Under the pieces are notes generated by a model, which had not been told where the DNA came from, made no database searches, and saw nothing but the letters and a program-made list of their open reading frames with translations. A program made the position numbers and the translations under genes. Positions 8,905 through 18,533 of a stretch of DNA of 20,835 nt are shown piece by piece. Numbering within the stretch: position 1 is the stretch's first letter; the number at the start of each line of letters is the position of its first letter. This DNA is from an uncultured Roseateles sp. (lineage in GTDB: Bacteria > Pseudomonadota > Gammaproteobacteria > Burkholderiales > Burkholderiaceae): assembly GCA_946886855.1 (NCBI GenBank), contig CAMPJJ010000097.1, positions 1-20,835 on the forward strand, written 5' to 3'.

Positions 8905-11520
8905 ATGACGCAGGGTTCGAACAAGGTCTATCGGAAAGGCCTGCCGTTCAGCGCCGAAGTGGCTCCGTTGCTGGCCGCCATGCCGCTCCTGGAGGAATAC
9001 CGCGAGCCGCTGCTGCGGCTGCAAGGCGCCTGGGACAGCCTCGCGCTGCTGGGTCAGATGAGCGGCGCAGCCACCGACATGGCCGACACCCGCACCGCGT
9101 TCGAGGCCCTCACGGGTCGCCTGCTGGACAGCCTGGCACGCCGCCAGTTGCGGCACGCGGTCGGGCATTTGCAGGGGCGCTCGCAGGTCGCGATCGACAT
9201 CCTGGTGCGCAATCTCTTCGAACGAACCGCCGATGTCGGTTTCCTGGCCAGCGATGGCCCGCTGCGCGCGTTGCTGCAGGCGGATGCGACCGGAGAGGTC
9301 GATCCCGGCGAGGTCGAGGCGCTGCGTCGCCGCTTTGCCGCCTACGTGGCCAAGTACTCGGTCTACGACCAGGTCGTGCTGCTGGCCGCTGATGGCCGCC
9401 GCCTGGCGGCCCTGGATGAATCGAGCTGTGCGCCCATCGTGGACGACCCGCGCCTGCGCGAAGCCTTCGAGCCCGGACGCGCCTTCGTCGAAGTGCACGG
9501 CCCCACCGGTTTGCTCGGCGGTCGCGGCGGCTTGATCTACGCGGCGGCGGTGAGCGGCCAGGAGGGCGCCGACGGCGGCGCACGCGGCCTGTTGTGCCTG
9601 TCGTTCAAGCTCGAAGATGAGATGCTGGGGCTTTTCCGCGCGTTGTGCGCCGGCGTGCCCCGCTCGGTGCTGGTGCTCAAGGATGCCCAGGGCCGCGTGC
9701 TGCTGACGTCGGATCCCTGGCAGATCCCGCTCGGCGCGCCTTTGTCGGACGCGGGCGAAGCGCAGGGATGGCGACTGGACTTCGCCGGTCGTGACTACCT
9801 GGCCTGCGAGAGCGCGGCCAGCGGCTATGAAGGCTACTTCGGACCTGGCTGGCGGGCGCAGATGCTGCAGCCGCTGCAGCACGCCTTTGCGGACGCGCCG
9901 CCGGAGCGTCAGGGGGATCGTGCCCGGGATCTCGATACCCGCGAGCTGTTCGATGAAGAGTTGCGCAGCATCCCCGTCGAAGCGCGCCGCATCCAGCGCG
10001 AGCTGTCGCGGTCCTTGTGGAACGGCAAGCTCAAGAGCCGCGTGCAGGCTCAGCCGGTCGCCCGGAACGGAGAGGCCGGCGGGGCCGCGGTGGCCGCGCC
10101 AGGCGGCGGAAATGCCTTTGCCGTGACCCTGCTCAATGAGGTCGAGCGCACCGGCGACCAATTGCGCCAGGTGTTCGAACGCGCGATCGCCCAGCTCGAG
10201 GATGGCGCGCTGGATGCGGTCTTCGACGGTGCCGGCTTCCGCGCGGAGCTGGCGATCTCCATCGTCAACCGCAACCTGTACGAGCGCGCCAACGACTGTC
10301 GCTGGTGGGCACTCGACGCACGCTTGCAGCGGGCGCTCGCGATCGGCGACGCCGCATCGGCGCAAACGGTGCTCGCGAGCATCCACGCGCTCTACACCGT
10401 CTATTCGCTGTTGCTGGTCTTCGACAATGCCGGCCGGGTGGTCGCCGTGTCGGATCCGGCCCAGGCGCATCACGTCGGACGCGCGCTGCAGGGAGACTGG
10501 CTCTCCGGCGCGCTCGGACTGCGCGACGCCAGCCACTATGTGGTGTCTTCGCATGCGCCGTGCGGGCTCTACGGCGAGGACGGGCATGCGCCCTGTCTCG
10601 TCTACGCGGCCGGCGTGCCGCATCCGGACGGCGCTGCGATGGCCGGTGGCATCGCGATCGTGTTCGACGGCGCGCCGCAGTTCCGCGCGATGTTGCGTGC
10701 GGCCTTGCCGGATCATGCCGGCGCGGCGGCCTTGCTCGTGACGCGCGCGGGAGAGGTCGTGGCCAGCAGCGATGCGCGCTGGTCGCCGGGCGATCGTCTG
10801 CCGATGACGCCACCCGCGCTGTCGGCCCTGCCCGCGGATCAGCACGTGACCGGCGAGCTCGAATTCGATGGCCGCGTCCATGCCTACGGGCTGGCGATGT
10901 CGGGCGGTTACCGGGAATACCGCCGCCTCACGCCGCCCGACGCGAGCGACCTGGCCGCGCTCGTCGTGCTGCCGTTGGGCGAGCGTCTGGCGGCCGGCGG
11001 GGCCGCCGGTGCGGGCGCGCCGTCCGCCGCGTTCACGCCGATGCCGCCGGTGGGCGCCAAGACCGTGGACGTGGCCAGTTTCCTCGTCGACCACCAGTGG
11101 CTGGGATTGCCCGCGATGCAGGTGGTCGCGGCGCTGGAGCGTCAGCGCATCACCGCCTGGCCCACGGCCCCCGCGGCGGTGCGCGGCATGCTCGGCTTCG
11201 AAGGCCGCATGCTGCCGGTGCTGGATCTCGGGCAGCTGCTGTTCCACCGTCCCTGCGGCGAGGAAGCGGCGCTGATGGTCTGCCAGACCGGCGCGGGCCA
11301 GCGCCTGGTACTGGCGGTGCAGCAGCTCGGCCAGGTCTTCGTGGCGGGCGCGGAGCAGCTGCAGCCCAGCCCGACGCGGCCGGGCTGGGCGGCGCAGGCG
11401 CAGGTGCACCTGCTCAAGGGCCATGGACCGCAGATGCTCACGCTGCTGGATGGCGACGACCTGTGGCGCCTGGTCAACGGCGTGGTCGAAGCACAGGCGC
11501 CCGCGCTGACCGTCGATTGA
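8905..11520 (+). CDS. Soluble double Cache-like sensor protein with C-terminal CheW domain
   Basis: An 871-residue protein; ATG 8905 is chosen for the GGGAGGAAAAG just upstream. Three parts are visible. An N-terminal helical region (about 15-90) has leucine-rich helices. Two related sensory modules follow (about 90-330 and 433-690), recognised by internal repetition: ILVRNLFERTADVGFLASD at 99 matches IVNRNLYERANDCRWWALD at 453; YSVYDQVVLLAADGR matches YTVYSLLLVFDNAGR; and each has a later glycine-rich GLLG/GLYG...IYAA/VYAA strand. The R-N-L-[FY]-E-R helix leading into a core ending in D-x-x-G-R is typical of Cache (PDC-type) ligand-binding domains. Residues 719-860 form a CheW domain (FLVDHQWLGLP..., GMLGFEGRMLPVLDLGQLL, then the second barrel), the adaptor that links receptors to the kinase CheA. 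No signal peptide, transmembrane helix, HAMP or methyl-accepting domain is seen, so it should be cytoplasmic. I infer that it couples an intracellular signal to a chemotaxis array. No other che gene is in the window. Confidence 0.85.
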   Translation: MTQGSNKVYRKGLPFSAEVAPLLAAMPLLEEYREPLLRLQGAWDSLALLGQMSGAATDMADTRTAFEALTGRLLDSLARRQLRHAVGHLQGRSQVAIDILVRNLFERTADVGFLASDGPLRALLQADATGEVDPGEVEALRRRFAAYVAKYSVYDQVVLLAADGRRLAALDESSCAPIVDDPRLREAFEPGRAFVEVHGPTGLLGGRGGLIYAAAVSGQEGADGGARGLLCLSFKLEDEMLGLFRALCAGVPRSVLVLKDAQGRVLLTSDPWQIPLGAPLSDAGEAQGWRLDFAGRDYLACESAASGYEGYFGPGWRAQMLQPLQHAFADAPPERQGDRARDLDTRELFDEELRSIPVEARRIQRELSRSLWNGKLKSRVQAQPVARNGEAGGAAVAAPGGGNAFAVTLLNEVERTGDQLRQVFERAIAQLEDGALDAVFDGAGFRAELAISIVNRNLYERANDCRWWALDARLQRALAIGDAASAQTVLASIHALYTVYSLLLVFDNAGRVVAVSDPAQAHHVGRALQGDWLSGALGLRDASHYVVSSHAPCGLYGEDGHAPCLVYAAGVPHPDGAAMAGGIAIVFDGAPQFRAMLRAALPDHAGAAALLVTRAGEVVASSDARWSPGDRLPMTPPALSALPADQHVTGELEFDGRVHAYGLAMSGGYREYRRLTPPDASDLAALVVLPLGERLAAGGAAGAGAPSAAFTPMPPVGAKTVDVASFLVDHQWLGLPAMQVVAALERQRITAWPTAPAAVRGMLGFEGRMLPVLDLGQLLFHRPCGEEAALMVCQTGAGQRLVLAVQQLGQVFVAGAEQLQPSPTRPGWAAQAQVHLLKGHGPQMLTLLDGDDLWRLVNGVVEAQAPALTVD

Positions 11521-11530
11521 TCCCCAAGGT

Positions 11531-12136
11531 TCAGGCCGCGGTCCGCTCGATCATGGGCGGCCGCGGGTGCAGCCGCGCCATCGTGAGCGCATCGACATAG
11601 CGACCGTCGCGCAACGCATACCCGCGCAGTCGCCCCTCGTGCTCGAAGCCGAAGCGCTCGTAGAGCCGGATCGCGCGCGTGTTGTCGGCGAACACGGTGA
11701 GCTCGATGCGCAGCACGCCGAGCCAGTCGTCCGCCTGACGCGTGATCGCGTCCATCAACGCCGAGCCGACGCCGCGCCCATGGGCCTCCGGATGCACGCC
11801 GATGCCCAGCATCATGGCGTGCCGACGCCGCACCTGCGGCCCGACCGGATGCAGGCCCGCGGACCCCACCAGCCGCTCGCCGTCGAAGGCGAGCAGCTGC
11901 AGTTCGCCGCTGTTCGTGTCGGGCACCTTCGAGAAGCGTTCCTGCCAGAGCAGCTCGGAGGTGTAGGGCAATTGCAGCAGCGACGGCTGCACGCCGGGGT
12001 GCCCCATCAACTCGGCGTGCGCGCGAGCGTCCTCGGGACGAGGGCGGCGCAGCGAGAGGCCGTCGGCGATGCGCACGGCGCGTGGGGCGCGGTCGCGATC
12101 GTCAGGGAAGCGGGGCGGATTCGTCGAGGTCTGCAT
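11531..12136 (-). CDS. GNAT family N-acetyltransferase, YhhY-like
   Basis: A 201-residue acetyltransferase that would use acetyl-CoA to acetylate an amine. ATG 12136 is preceded by AGGAGAA at a good distance (5 nt); the open frame runs further upstream but without coding character. After about 25 extra residues the GNAT fold is complete. Motif A is V114-HPEAHGRGVGSALM with the R-G-x-G acetyl-CoA loop, and the C-terminal block RIELTVFADNTRAIRLYERF then GRYVDALTMARL closely resembles E. coli YhhY, reported to act on free L-amino acids. The substrate here is inferred from that likeness only. The gene converges with the Cache-CheW gene, leaving 10 bp between stops. Its 5' leader of more than 230 nt carries a hairpin and a possible leader ORF. 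Confidence 0.9.
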   Translation of the reverse strand: MQTSTNPPRFPDDRDRAPRAVRIADGLSLRRPRPEDARAHAELMGHPGVQPSLLQLPYTSELLWQERFSKVPDTNSGELQLLAFDGERLVGSAGLHPVGPQVRRRHAMMLGIGVHPEAHGRGVGSALMDAITRQADDWLGVLRIELTVFADNTRAIRLYERFGFEHEGRLRGYALRDGRYVDALTMARLHPRPPMIERTAA

Positions 12137-12174
12137 CGGGGTTCTCCTGGTGGGATGGAAGGACCGAGGGCGGA

Positions 12175-12223
12175 AACGATCAAGGCCCGCGGGTTGCGCG
12201 GGCCTTGTCGGGGGGAGTTCGTT
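12175..12223 (-). promoter_or_regulatory. Composite hairpin element in the 5' leader of the GNAT gene (copy 1)
   Basis: On the minus strand a perfect 11-bp stem CAAGGCCCGCG/CGCGGGCCTTG (12207-12197 with 12191-12181) closes the loop CAACC. Flanking AACGA (12223-12219) can pair with TCGTT (12179-12175), leaving an asymmetric ACTCCCCCCGA bulge on the 5' side. It lies between the possible leader ORF and the ribosome binding site. A similar element precedes the UPF0149 gene. It could be an attenuator, an RNA regulatory element or a terminator without a good U-tract. Confidence 0.5.
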
Positions 12224-12231
12224 GGATCGCT

Positions 12232-12372
12232 TCAGGACCGTGGGGTCCGGGATCCGGGAGGCGTCTGCCGCGTTCGACGCCGTCCCTCGTTGCGCGCGCA
12301 CAGGTGCGCCTGCTGCGAATGCATGCAGCAGGACATCTGGACCAGGCGGAGGGTGCGGAACGCGAAGGACAT
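12232..12372 (-). CDS. Possible 46-codon leader ORF upstream of the GNAT gene
   Basis: ATG 12372 opens a 46-codon frame ending at TGA 12234-12232. It includes VQMSCCMHSQQAHLC (codons 11-25), with three Cys, two His and two Met in a short span, then an Arg/Pro-rich tail. The start lies 7 nt after a -10-like CATACT, so transcription could begin at or next to the A of the ATG, giving a leaderless message; there is no Shine-Dalgarno sequence. The composite hairpin begins 8 nt beyond the stop. I do not recognise the peptide. In a GC-rich genome a 46-codon open frame can arise by chance, so this is a candidate only. Confidence 0.3.
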   Translation of the reverse strand: MSFAFRTLRLVQMSCCMHSQQAHLCARNEGRRRTRQTPPGSRTPRS

Positions 12373-12379
12373 GCGAACG

Positions 12380-12409
12380 AGTATGTTGGTGACGCGAAGG
12401 ATGCGTCAA
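12380..12409 (-). promoter_or_regulatory. Candidate sigma-70 promoter for the GNAT transcript
   Basis: On the minus strand TTGACG (12409-12404) and CATACT (12385-12380) are separated by 18 bp. The -35 matches the consensus at 5 of 6 positions and the -10 at 4 of 6. The predicted start of transcription falls at about 12373-12372, giving a leader of roughly 236 nt before the acetyltransferase start codon. Confidence 0.45.
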
Positions 12410-12493
12410 GCGACCAGTCCGCGATCCCAGTGGCGACGGCGCGACAATGGGGGTTTCGCCATTCCGTCGCGGTCGCAGCCGCGCACCGTCTTC

Positions 12494-12985
12494 ATGCCTC
12501 GACTGAGTTCCGTCGCTGCCGTCGCCGCCCCGCCGGCTCCCGCCGCCGAAGCGCACCCGCGTCCGAAGGGCCAGCCGCAACCTGCCGAGCGCTTCGCGCT
12601 GGCCGTGGACAAGAGTCCGATCGACGGGCTCGGGGTGTTCGCCGCCGAGTCGATTCCGGCGCGCCGCAAGATCGGCGAGATGCGCGGGGAGATCGTTCCC
12701 GTGCGCGAAGCGCGTCGACGCATCGAGGGCCGGCGCCGGATCCACGTGGTCGAGGTCACCGACAAGACGGCGATCGACGCGACGAAGTCCGACTGCGCGC
12801 TGCGCCATGTGAACCACAGCTGCGCGCCCAACGCGGTGCTGCGCATCCGGCAGGGCCGGGCCGAGTTCTACGCGATCCGCGACATCGATCCGGGCGAGGA
12901 AATCTGCGCCGACTACGGCGAGAGCCACCACGAGGGCCGGTTGCGCTGCCGTTGCGGTGCGCCGAATTGCAAGGGCCGGCTCTGA
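12494..12985 (+). CDS. SET domain protein, probable protein-lysine N-methyltransferase
   Basis: A 163-residue stand-alone SET protein. The family transfers methyl groups from S-adenosylmethionine to protein lysines. Residues 1-32 are Ala/Pro-rich and probably disordered. The SET core starts near residue 33 and shows DGLGVFAAESIPARRKIGEM (44-63), the knot motif HVNHSCAPNAVLR (105-117, N107-H-S-C110) and GEEICADYGE (134-143) with the catalytic-type Y141. A compact post-SET motif C152-R-C154-x4-C159 ends the protein and, with C110, would bind zinc. ATG 12494 is the last ATG before the domain; it lacks a clear ribosome binding site, and upstream in-frame ATGs (for example 12371) cannot be excluded. 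Its target is unknown; bacterial relatives have been proposed to modify histone-like or ribosomal proteins. It is transcribed divergently from the GNAT gene and converges on the UPF0149 gene. Confidence 0.85.
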   Translation: MPRLSSVAAVAAPPAPAAEAHPRPKGQPQPAERFALAVDKSPIDGLGVFAAESIPARRKIGEMRGEIVPVREARRRIEGRRRIHVVEVTDKTAIDATKSDCALRHVNHSCAPNAVLRIRQGRAEFYAIRDIDPGEEICADYGESHHEGRLRCRCGAPNCKGRL

Positions 12986-13023
12986 GCCGGGTGACGCGTC
13001 GTCGTCGACGGCTGGAATGAGCA

Positions 13024-13069
13024 ACGCCGGCTCCAGGCCGGCGTCAGTGACAGGCGGCTCGAGGCCGCC
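13024..13069. repeat. Two similar tandem hairpins between convergent genes
   Basis: The 106-bp space between the SET gene and the UPF0149 gene holds two perfect hairpins: ACGCCGGC/GCCGGCGT with loop TCCAG (13024-13044), and GGCGGC/GCCGCC with loop TCGAG (13053-13069). Both have a GGCTC-x-AGGCC centre. Neither has a T-tract. They may act as a bidirectional transcription barrier or be copies of a small palindromic repeat. Confidence 0.45.
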
Positions 13070-13091
13070 GCCGATGGCCGCAGTCTGGCGA

Positions 13092-13844
13092 TCAGTGCGT
13101 CGTGTCCGGATCCGCGGTCAGTCCCGAGATCGCTTCCTTCAGCACACGCTGCTGCATCCAGAACAGGCGCAGGTCCTGCACCGTGAACAGCATGTCGTCG
13201 ATCAGCGCGTTCTGGTCGATGCCTTCCGGCTCCTCGTAGGCGCGCTGGACGTATTCGGCGCGCGGCGTCGAGTCCTCGGCCAGCGTCACCGCCTCGATCG
13301 CTTCCAGCATGGCCTGCAGATCGTCGGCACCGTCACCGGCGGGCAACGCCCAGGCGTTGCTGTCGTCGACTGCCTGCAGGAAGCCTTGGGCCCACATCGC
13401 GCCGGGCGCGGGCATGCGCTCCAGCAGTTCCGCCGTGATCGAGCCTTGCGCGACCAGTTCGGCCTTGGTCTCCTCGTCGAACTCGGAGATCAGCGGCGTC
13501 AGGTGCATCTGCTCCGGCGCTTCGAGCAGCGGCTGCGGTTCGAGACTGTCGCCGATCTCGTTCCAGCGCACATGCAGCGCTTCCATGAACGCGTCGGTCA
13601 GGTCCTGCTCGTCGAGGCCGGCGGGCCAGTCCTCGCCGAACAGCGCATCCATCGCCTGGATAGGCGCCGCGTCGGACGGGCCGACACGCAGGGCGGTCAG
13701 GTAGCCGTCCATCGTGTCCAGCGTGATCGCGGGCGCATCCGGATCGGCCTGTCCGGCCAGCACGGCCAGCAGCTCGCCGAGGCGCTGCGCGTTGTCGACG
13801 TCGATCGCGTCGCCGAAGTCGTCGTCCATCGGGGTGTCAGTCAT
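13092..13844 (-). CDS. UPF0149 (YecA/YgfB-like) family protein
   Basis: A 250-residue, very acidic, all-helical protein. ATG 13844 is chosen because GGAG (13853-13850) lies 5 nt upstream; the frame opens nine codons earlier without such a site. It carries the family's characteristic pieces: LDTMDGYLTALRVGP near the N-terminus, then the region around LFGEDWPAG and the helix MWAQGFLQAV in the middle. It contains no cysteine and therefore lacks the C-terminal SEC-C zinc motif found on many YecA proteins. The molecular role of this family is not settled. It lies 171 bp downstream of alaS on the same strand and may be cotranscribed, with a hairpin element between the two genes that could modulate read-through. 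Confidence 0.85.
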   Translation of the reverse strand: MTDTPMDDDFGDAIDVDNAQRLGELLAVLAGQADPDAPAITLDTMDGYLTALRVGPSDAAPIQAMDALFGEDWPAGLDEQDLTDAFMEALHVRWNEIGDSLEPQPLLEAPEQMHLTPLISEFDEETKAELVAQGSITAELLERMPAPGAMWAQGFLQAVDDSNAWALPAGDGADDLQAMLEAIEAVTLAEDSTPRAEYVQRAYEEPEGIDQNALIDDMLFTVQDLRLFWMQQRVLKEAISGLTADPDTTH

Positions 13845-13863
13845 GGTTGCTCCAGTGGCTTGA

Positions 13864-13906
13864 AACGACAAGGGCCCGACCGGGGCCCTTGAAGAGGTAG
13901 TTCGTC
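13864..13906 (-). promoter_or_regulatory. Composite hairpin element in the 5' leader of the UPF0149 gene (copy 2)
   Basis: On the minus strand a perfect 9-bp stem CAAGGGCCC/GGGCCCTTG (13891-13883 with 13877-13869) closes the loop CGGTC. It is preceded by GACGAACTACCTCTT and followed by TCGTTTC; GACGA (13906-13902) can pair with TCGTT (13868-13864, one G-U). It lies 20 nt before the start codon and about 107 nt after the alaS stop. It could terminate alaS transcripts or control the downstream gene. Confidence 0.5.
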
Positions 13907-14015
13907 GTGACTCCGGGGCCAGCGGTTCGATCGCCGCCCGTGCGGCTGCCCACTGGGCTGCCCATCCGCTTGCCCTTGGGGTTGCAGCGGTCCCGGAGTC
14001 TGTTCGAGGTTTGTG

Positions 14016-16649
<2,634 letters not shown>

Positions 16650-16836
16650 GCCTGTCCTTTGCTTGATGGGCCTGGCGGGGTCGGGTGTGGCGCAGCCGAG
16701 GCTGCGACATGAATCAGTTGCTTGAACCGGTTCGTGGATTCAGTTTGTATCTTCGCGGGTGCGCGGTTTGCCGCTCTTCCCTCAGCGCCCGCTGCCGCAA
16801 CGGCGGGGCCTGGCGCTTGATTTCGCGAAGCTTTCG

Positions 16837-16842
16837 ATTATA
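16837..16842 (-). promoter_or_regulatory. Candidate -10 element for alaS
   Basis: A perfect TATAAT reads on the minus strand, about 190 bp before the alaS start codon. No good -35 hexamer sits 16-18 bp upstream (the region reads ACCGTG), so a regulator or extended contacts would be needed. The space between this site and the alaS start holds no other recognised element. Confidence 0.35.
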
Positions 16843-16854
16843 GGAGCCGGGGCC

Positions 16855-16872
16855 GTTGACACGGTGTTGACA
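16855..16872. repeat. Direct repeat GTTGACA x2 between alaS and gabD
   Basis: GTTGACA occurs at 16855-16861 and again at 16866-16872, 11 bp apart, about one helical turn. Both contain a perfect -35 hexamer TTGACA reading toward gabD, but the nearest -10-like sequence TAGGAT (16894-16899) lies 21 bp after the second copy, too far for a standard promoter. It may be a two-site operator or part of a regulated gabD promoter. Confidence 0.4.
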
Positions 16873-16923
16873 TGGCGGTCACGGCGCCGCCGCTAGGATG
16901 CCGGCCTTCCCCGGAGAAACGAC

Positions 16924-18411
16924 ATGGCGACGATGGACCCCAAGACCTCCCCGCTGGCGCAGCTCAAGGATCCGAGCCTGCTGAAGACCGACGCGTTGAT
17001 CAACGGCGAGTGGGTCGGCGGCGCGAGCCGCTTCGACGTGACCGATCCGGCCACCGGCGGGCTGTTGACGCACGTGGCGAACCTGGGCGCGTCCGAGGCC
17101 GACGCGGCCGTGACCGCCGCGAACGCCGCCTGGCCGGCCTGGCGCGCCAAGACGGCCAAGGAGCGCGCCTCCATCCTGATGCGCTGGTATCACCTGCTGA
17201 CCCAGCATGCGGACGATCTGGCGCGCATCCTGACGGCGGAGCAGGGCAAGCCGCTGGCGGAGGCGCGCGGCGAGATCGGCTACGGGGCGAGCTTTGTCGA
17301 ATGGTTCGCCGAGGAATCCAAGCGCGTGCGCGGCGAGATCGTGCCGACCACGGACGCGACCAAGCGCTACATGGTCATCAAGCAGCCGGTGGGCGTGTGC
17401 GCGGCCATCACGCCGTGGAATTTCCCGCTGGCGATGATCACCCGCAAGGTCGCGCCGGCGCTGGCGGCGGGCTGCCCGGTCGTCATCAAGCCGGCGGAGC
17501 AGACGCCGCTGACCGCGCTGGCCGCGGCGGAGCTGGCGCAGCGCGCCGGCATGCCGGCCGGCGTGCTGAACGTCATCACCGGTGACGGGGATCACTCGAT
17601 CGCGATCGGCAAGGTCCTGTGCGAGAGCGACGTGGTGCGGCACCTGTCGTTCACCGGCTCCACGGAGGTCGGCCGGATCCTGATGGCGCAGTGCGCGCCG
17701 ACGATCAAGAAGCTCTCGCTGGAGCTGGGCGGCAACGCGCCGTTCCTGGTCTTCGACGACGCCGACATCGACAGCGCCGTCGAGGGCGCGATCGCGAGCA
17801 AGTACCGCAATGCGGGGCAGACCTGCGTGTGTGCGAACCGCCTCTACGTGCAGGCGGGCGTGTACGACGCGTTCGTGGCGAAGCTGGCCGAGAAGGTCGG
17901 CGCGCTCAAGGTCGGCAACGGCTTCGAGCCCGGGGTGACGCTGGGGCCGCTGATCGAGGACGCGGCGATCGAGAAGGTCGAGCGCCACGTCGCCGACGCG
18001 GTGGAGAAGGGCGCGAAGGTGCTGGTCGGCGGCGCGCGCCTGCACGACCGTTTCTTCCAGCCCACGGTGCTGTCGGAAGCGACGTCCGACATGCTGTGCG
18101 CGCGCGAGGAGACCTTCGGTCCGGTGGCGCCGGTGTTCCGATTCGGCACGGAAGCGGAGGGCGTCGCGCTGGCCAACGCCACCGAGTTCGGCCTGGCGAG
18201 CTACTTCTACGCCCGCGACATCGGCCGGATCACGCGTGTGTCCGAAGGGCTGGAGTACGGCATGGTCGGCATCAACACGGGCCTCATCTCGACGGCCGAG
18301 GTGCCCTTCGGCGGCGTCAAGCAGTCGGGCCTGGGCCGCGAGGGCGGCCACCAGGGCATCGACGAGTACGTCGAGACGAAGTACCTGTGCGTGGGCGATG
18401 TGAACAAGTGA
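16924..18411 (+). CDS. gabD: NAD(P)-dependent succinate-semialdehyde dehydrogenase
   Basis: A 495-residue aldehyde dehydrogenase closely resembling E. coli GabD, which oxidises succinate semialdehyde to succinate at the end of GABA breakdown. Matching blocks include ALINGEWVGG, EQGKPLAEARGEIGYGASF, ITPWNFPLAMITRK (cofactor-binding entry), SFTGSTEVGR, LELGGNAPF with general base E267, and NAGQTCVCANR with catalytic C301 and the neighbouring C303 that in GabD takes part in redox control. The C-terminal PFGGVKQSGLGREG is standard. ATG 16924 has GGAG (16913-16916) 7 nt upstream. No aminotransferase (gabT) or permease gene lies beside it, so it appears to be transcribed alone. Glutarate semialdehyde is a possible alternative substrate. 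Confidence 0.93.
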   Translation: MATMDPKTSPLAQLKDPSLLKTDALINGEWVGGASRFDVTDPATGGLLTHVANLGASEADAAVTAANAAWPAWRAKTAKERASILMRWYHLLTQHADDLARILTAEQGKPLAEARGEIGYGASFVEWFAEESKRVRGEIVPTTDATKRYMVIKQPVGVCAAITPWNFPLAMITRKVAPALAAGCPVVIKPAEQTPLTALAAAELAQRAGMPAGVLNVITGDGDHSIAIGKVLCESDVVRHLSFTGSTEVGRILMAQCAPTIKKLSLELGGNAPFLVFDDADIDSAVEGAIASKYRNAGQTCVCANRLYVQAGVYDAFVAKLAEKVGALKVGNGFEPGVTLGPLIEDAAIEKVERHVADAVEKGAKVLVGGARLHDRFFQPTVLSEATSDMLCAREETFGPVAPVFRFGTEAEGVALANATEFGLASYFYARDIGRITRVSEGLEYGMVGINTGLISTAEVPFGGVKQSGLGREGGHQGIDEYVETKYLCVGDVNK

Positions 18412-18426
18412 TCGCCGCATGACAAC

Positions 18427-18445
18427 GCGTGCCGCCGCGGCACGC
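18427..18445. terminator. Hairpin after gabD, possible terminator
   Basis: GCGTGCCG (18427-18434) pairs perfectly with CGGCACGC (18438-18445) around a CCG loop, 15 nt after the gabD stop and between two convergent genes. It lacks a U-tract on either strand, so the terminator call is tentative. Confidence 0.4.
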
Positions 18446-18533
18446 CGCTCCATGCCGCTGCATGCCGCTCGACCGCGCTGAACTGCCGCCGGTTGGCGCA
18501 GACGGGTCCGGCGGTCCGGAGGGCCCGGACGGG

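Noticed and set aside
12137..13024. An N-terminal extension of the GNAT protein in the long minus-strand frame
   Set aside because: The extension is antisense to the SET gene and Arg/Pro/Ala-rich; ATG 12136 has AGGAGAA upstream and gives the family's normal length.
13917..13964. A possible leader peptide before copy 2 of the hairpin element, starting MGSPVGSRTGG
   Set aside because: It has no ribosome binding site, runs through the hairpin into the UPF0149 start region, and shows no clustered special codons as in the GNAT leader.
16690..16712. A GCAGCC/GGCTGC hairpin in the alaS leader
   Set aside because: Short stem, no conserved partner and no downstream T-tract; not enough to call an alaS regulatory element.
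18497..18533. A GTCCGG/CCGGAC hairpin just after the LysR stop
   Set aside because: Only a 6-bp stem in very GC-rich sequence with no T-tract; likely by chance.
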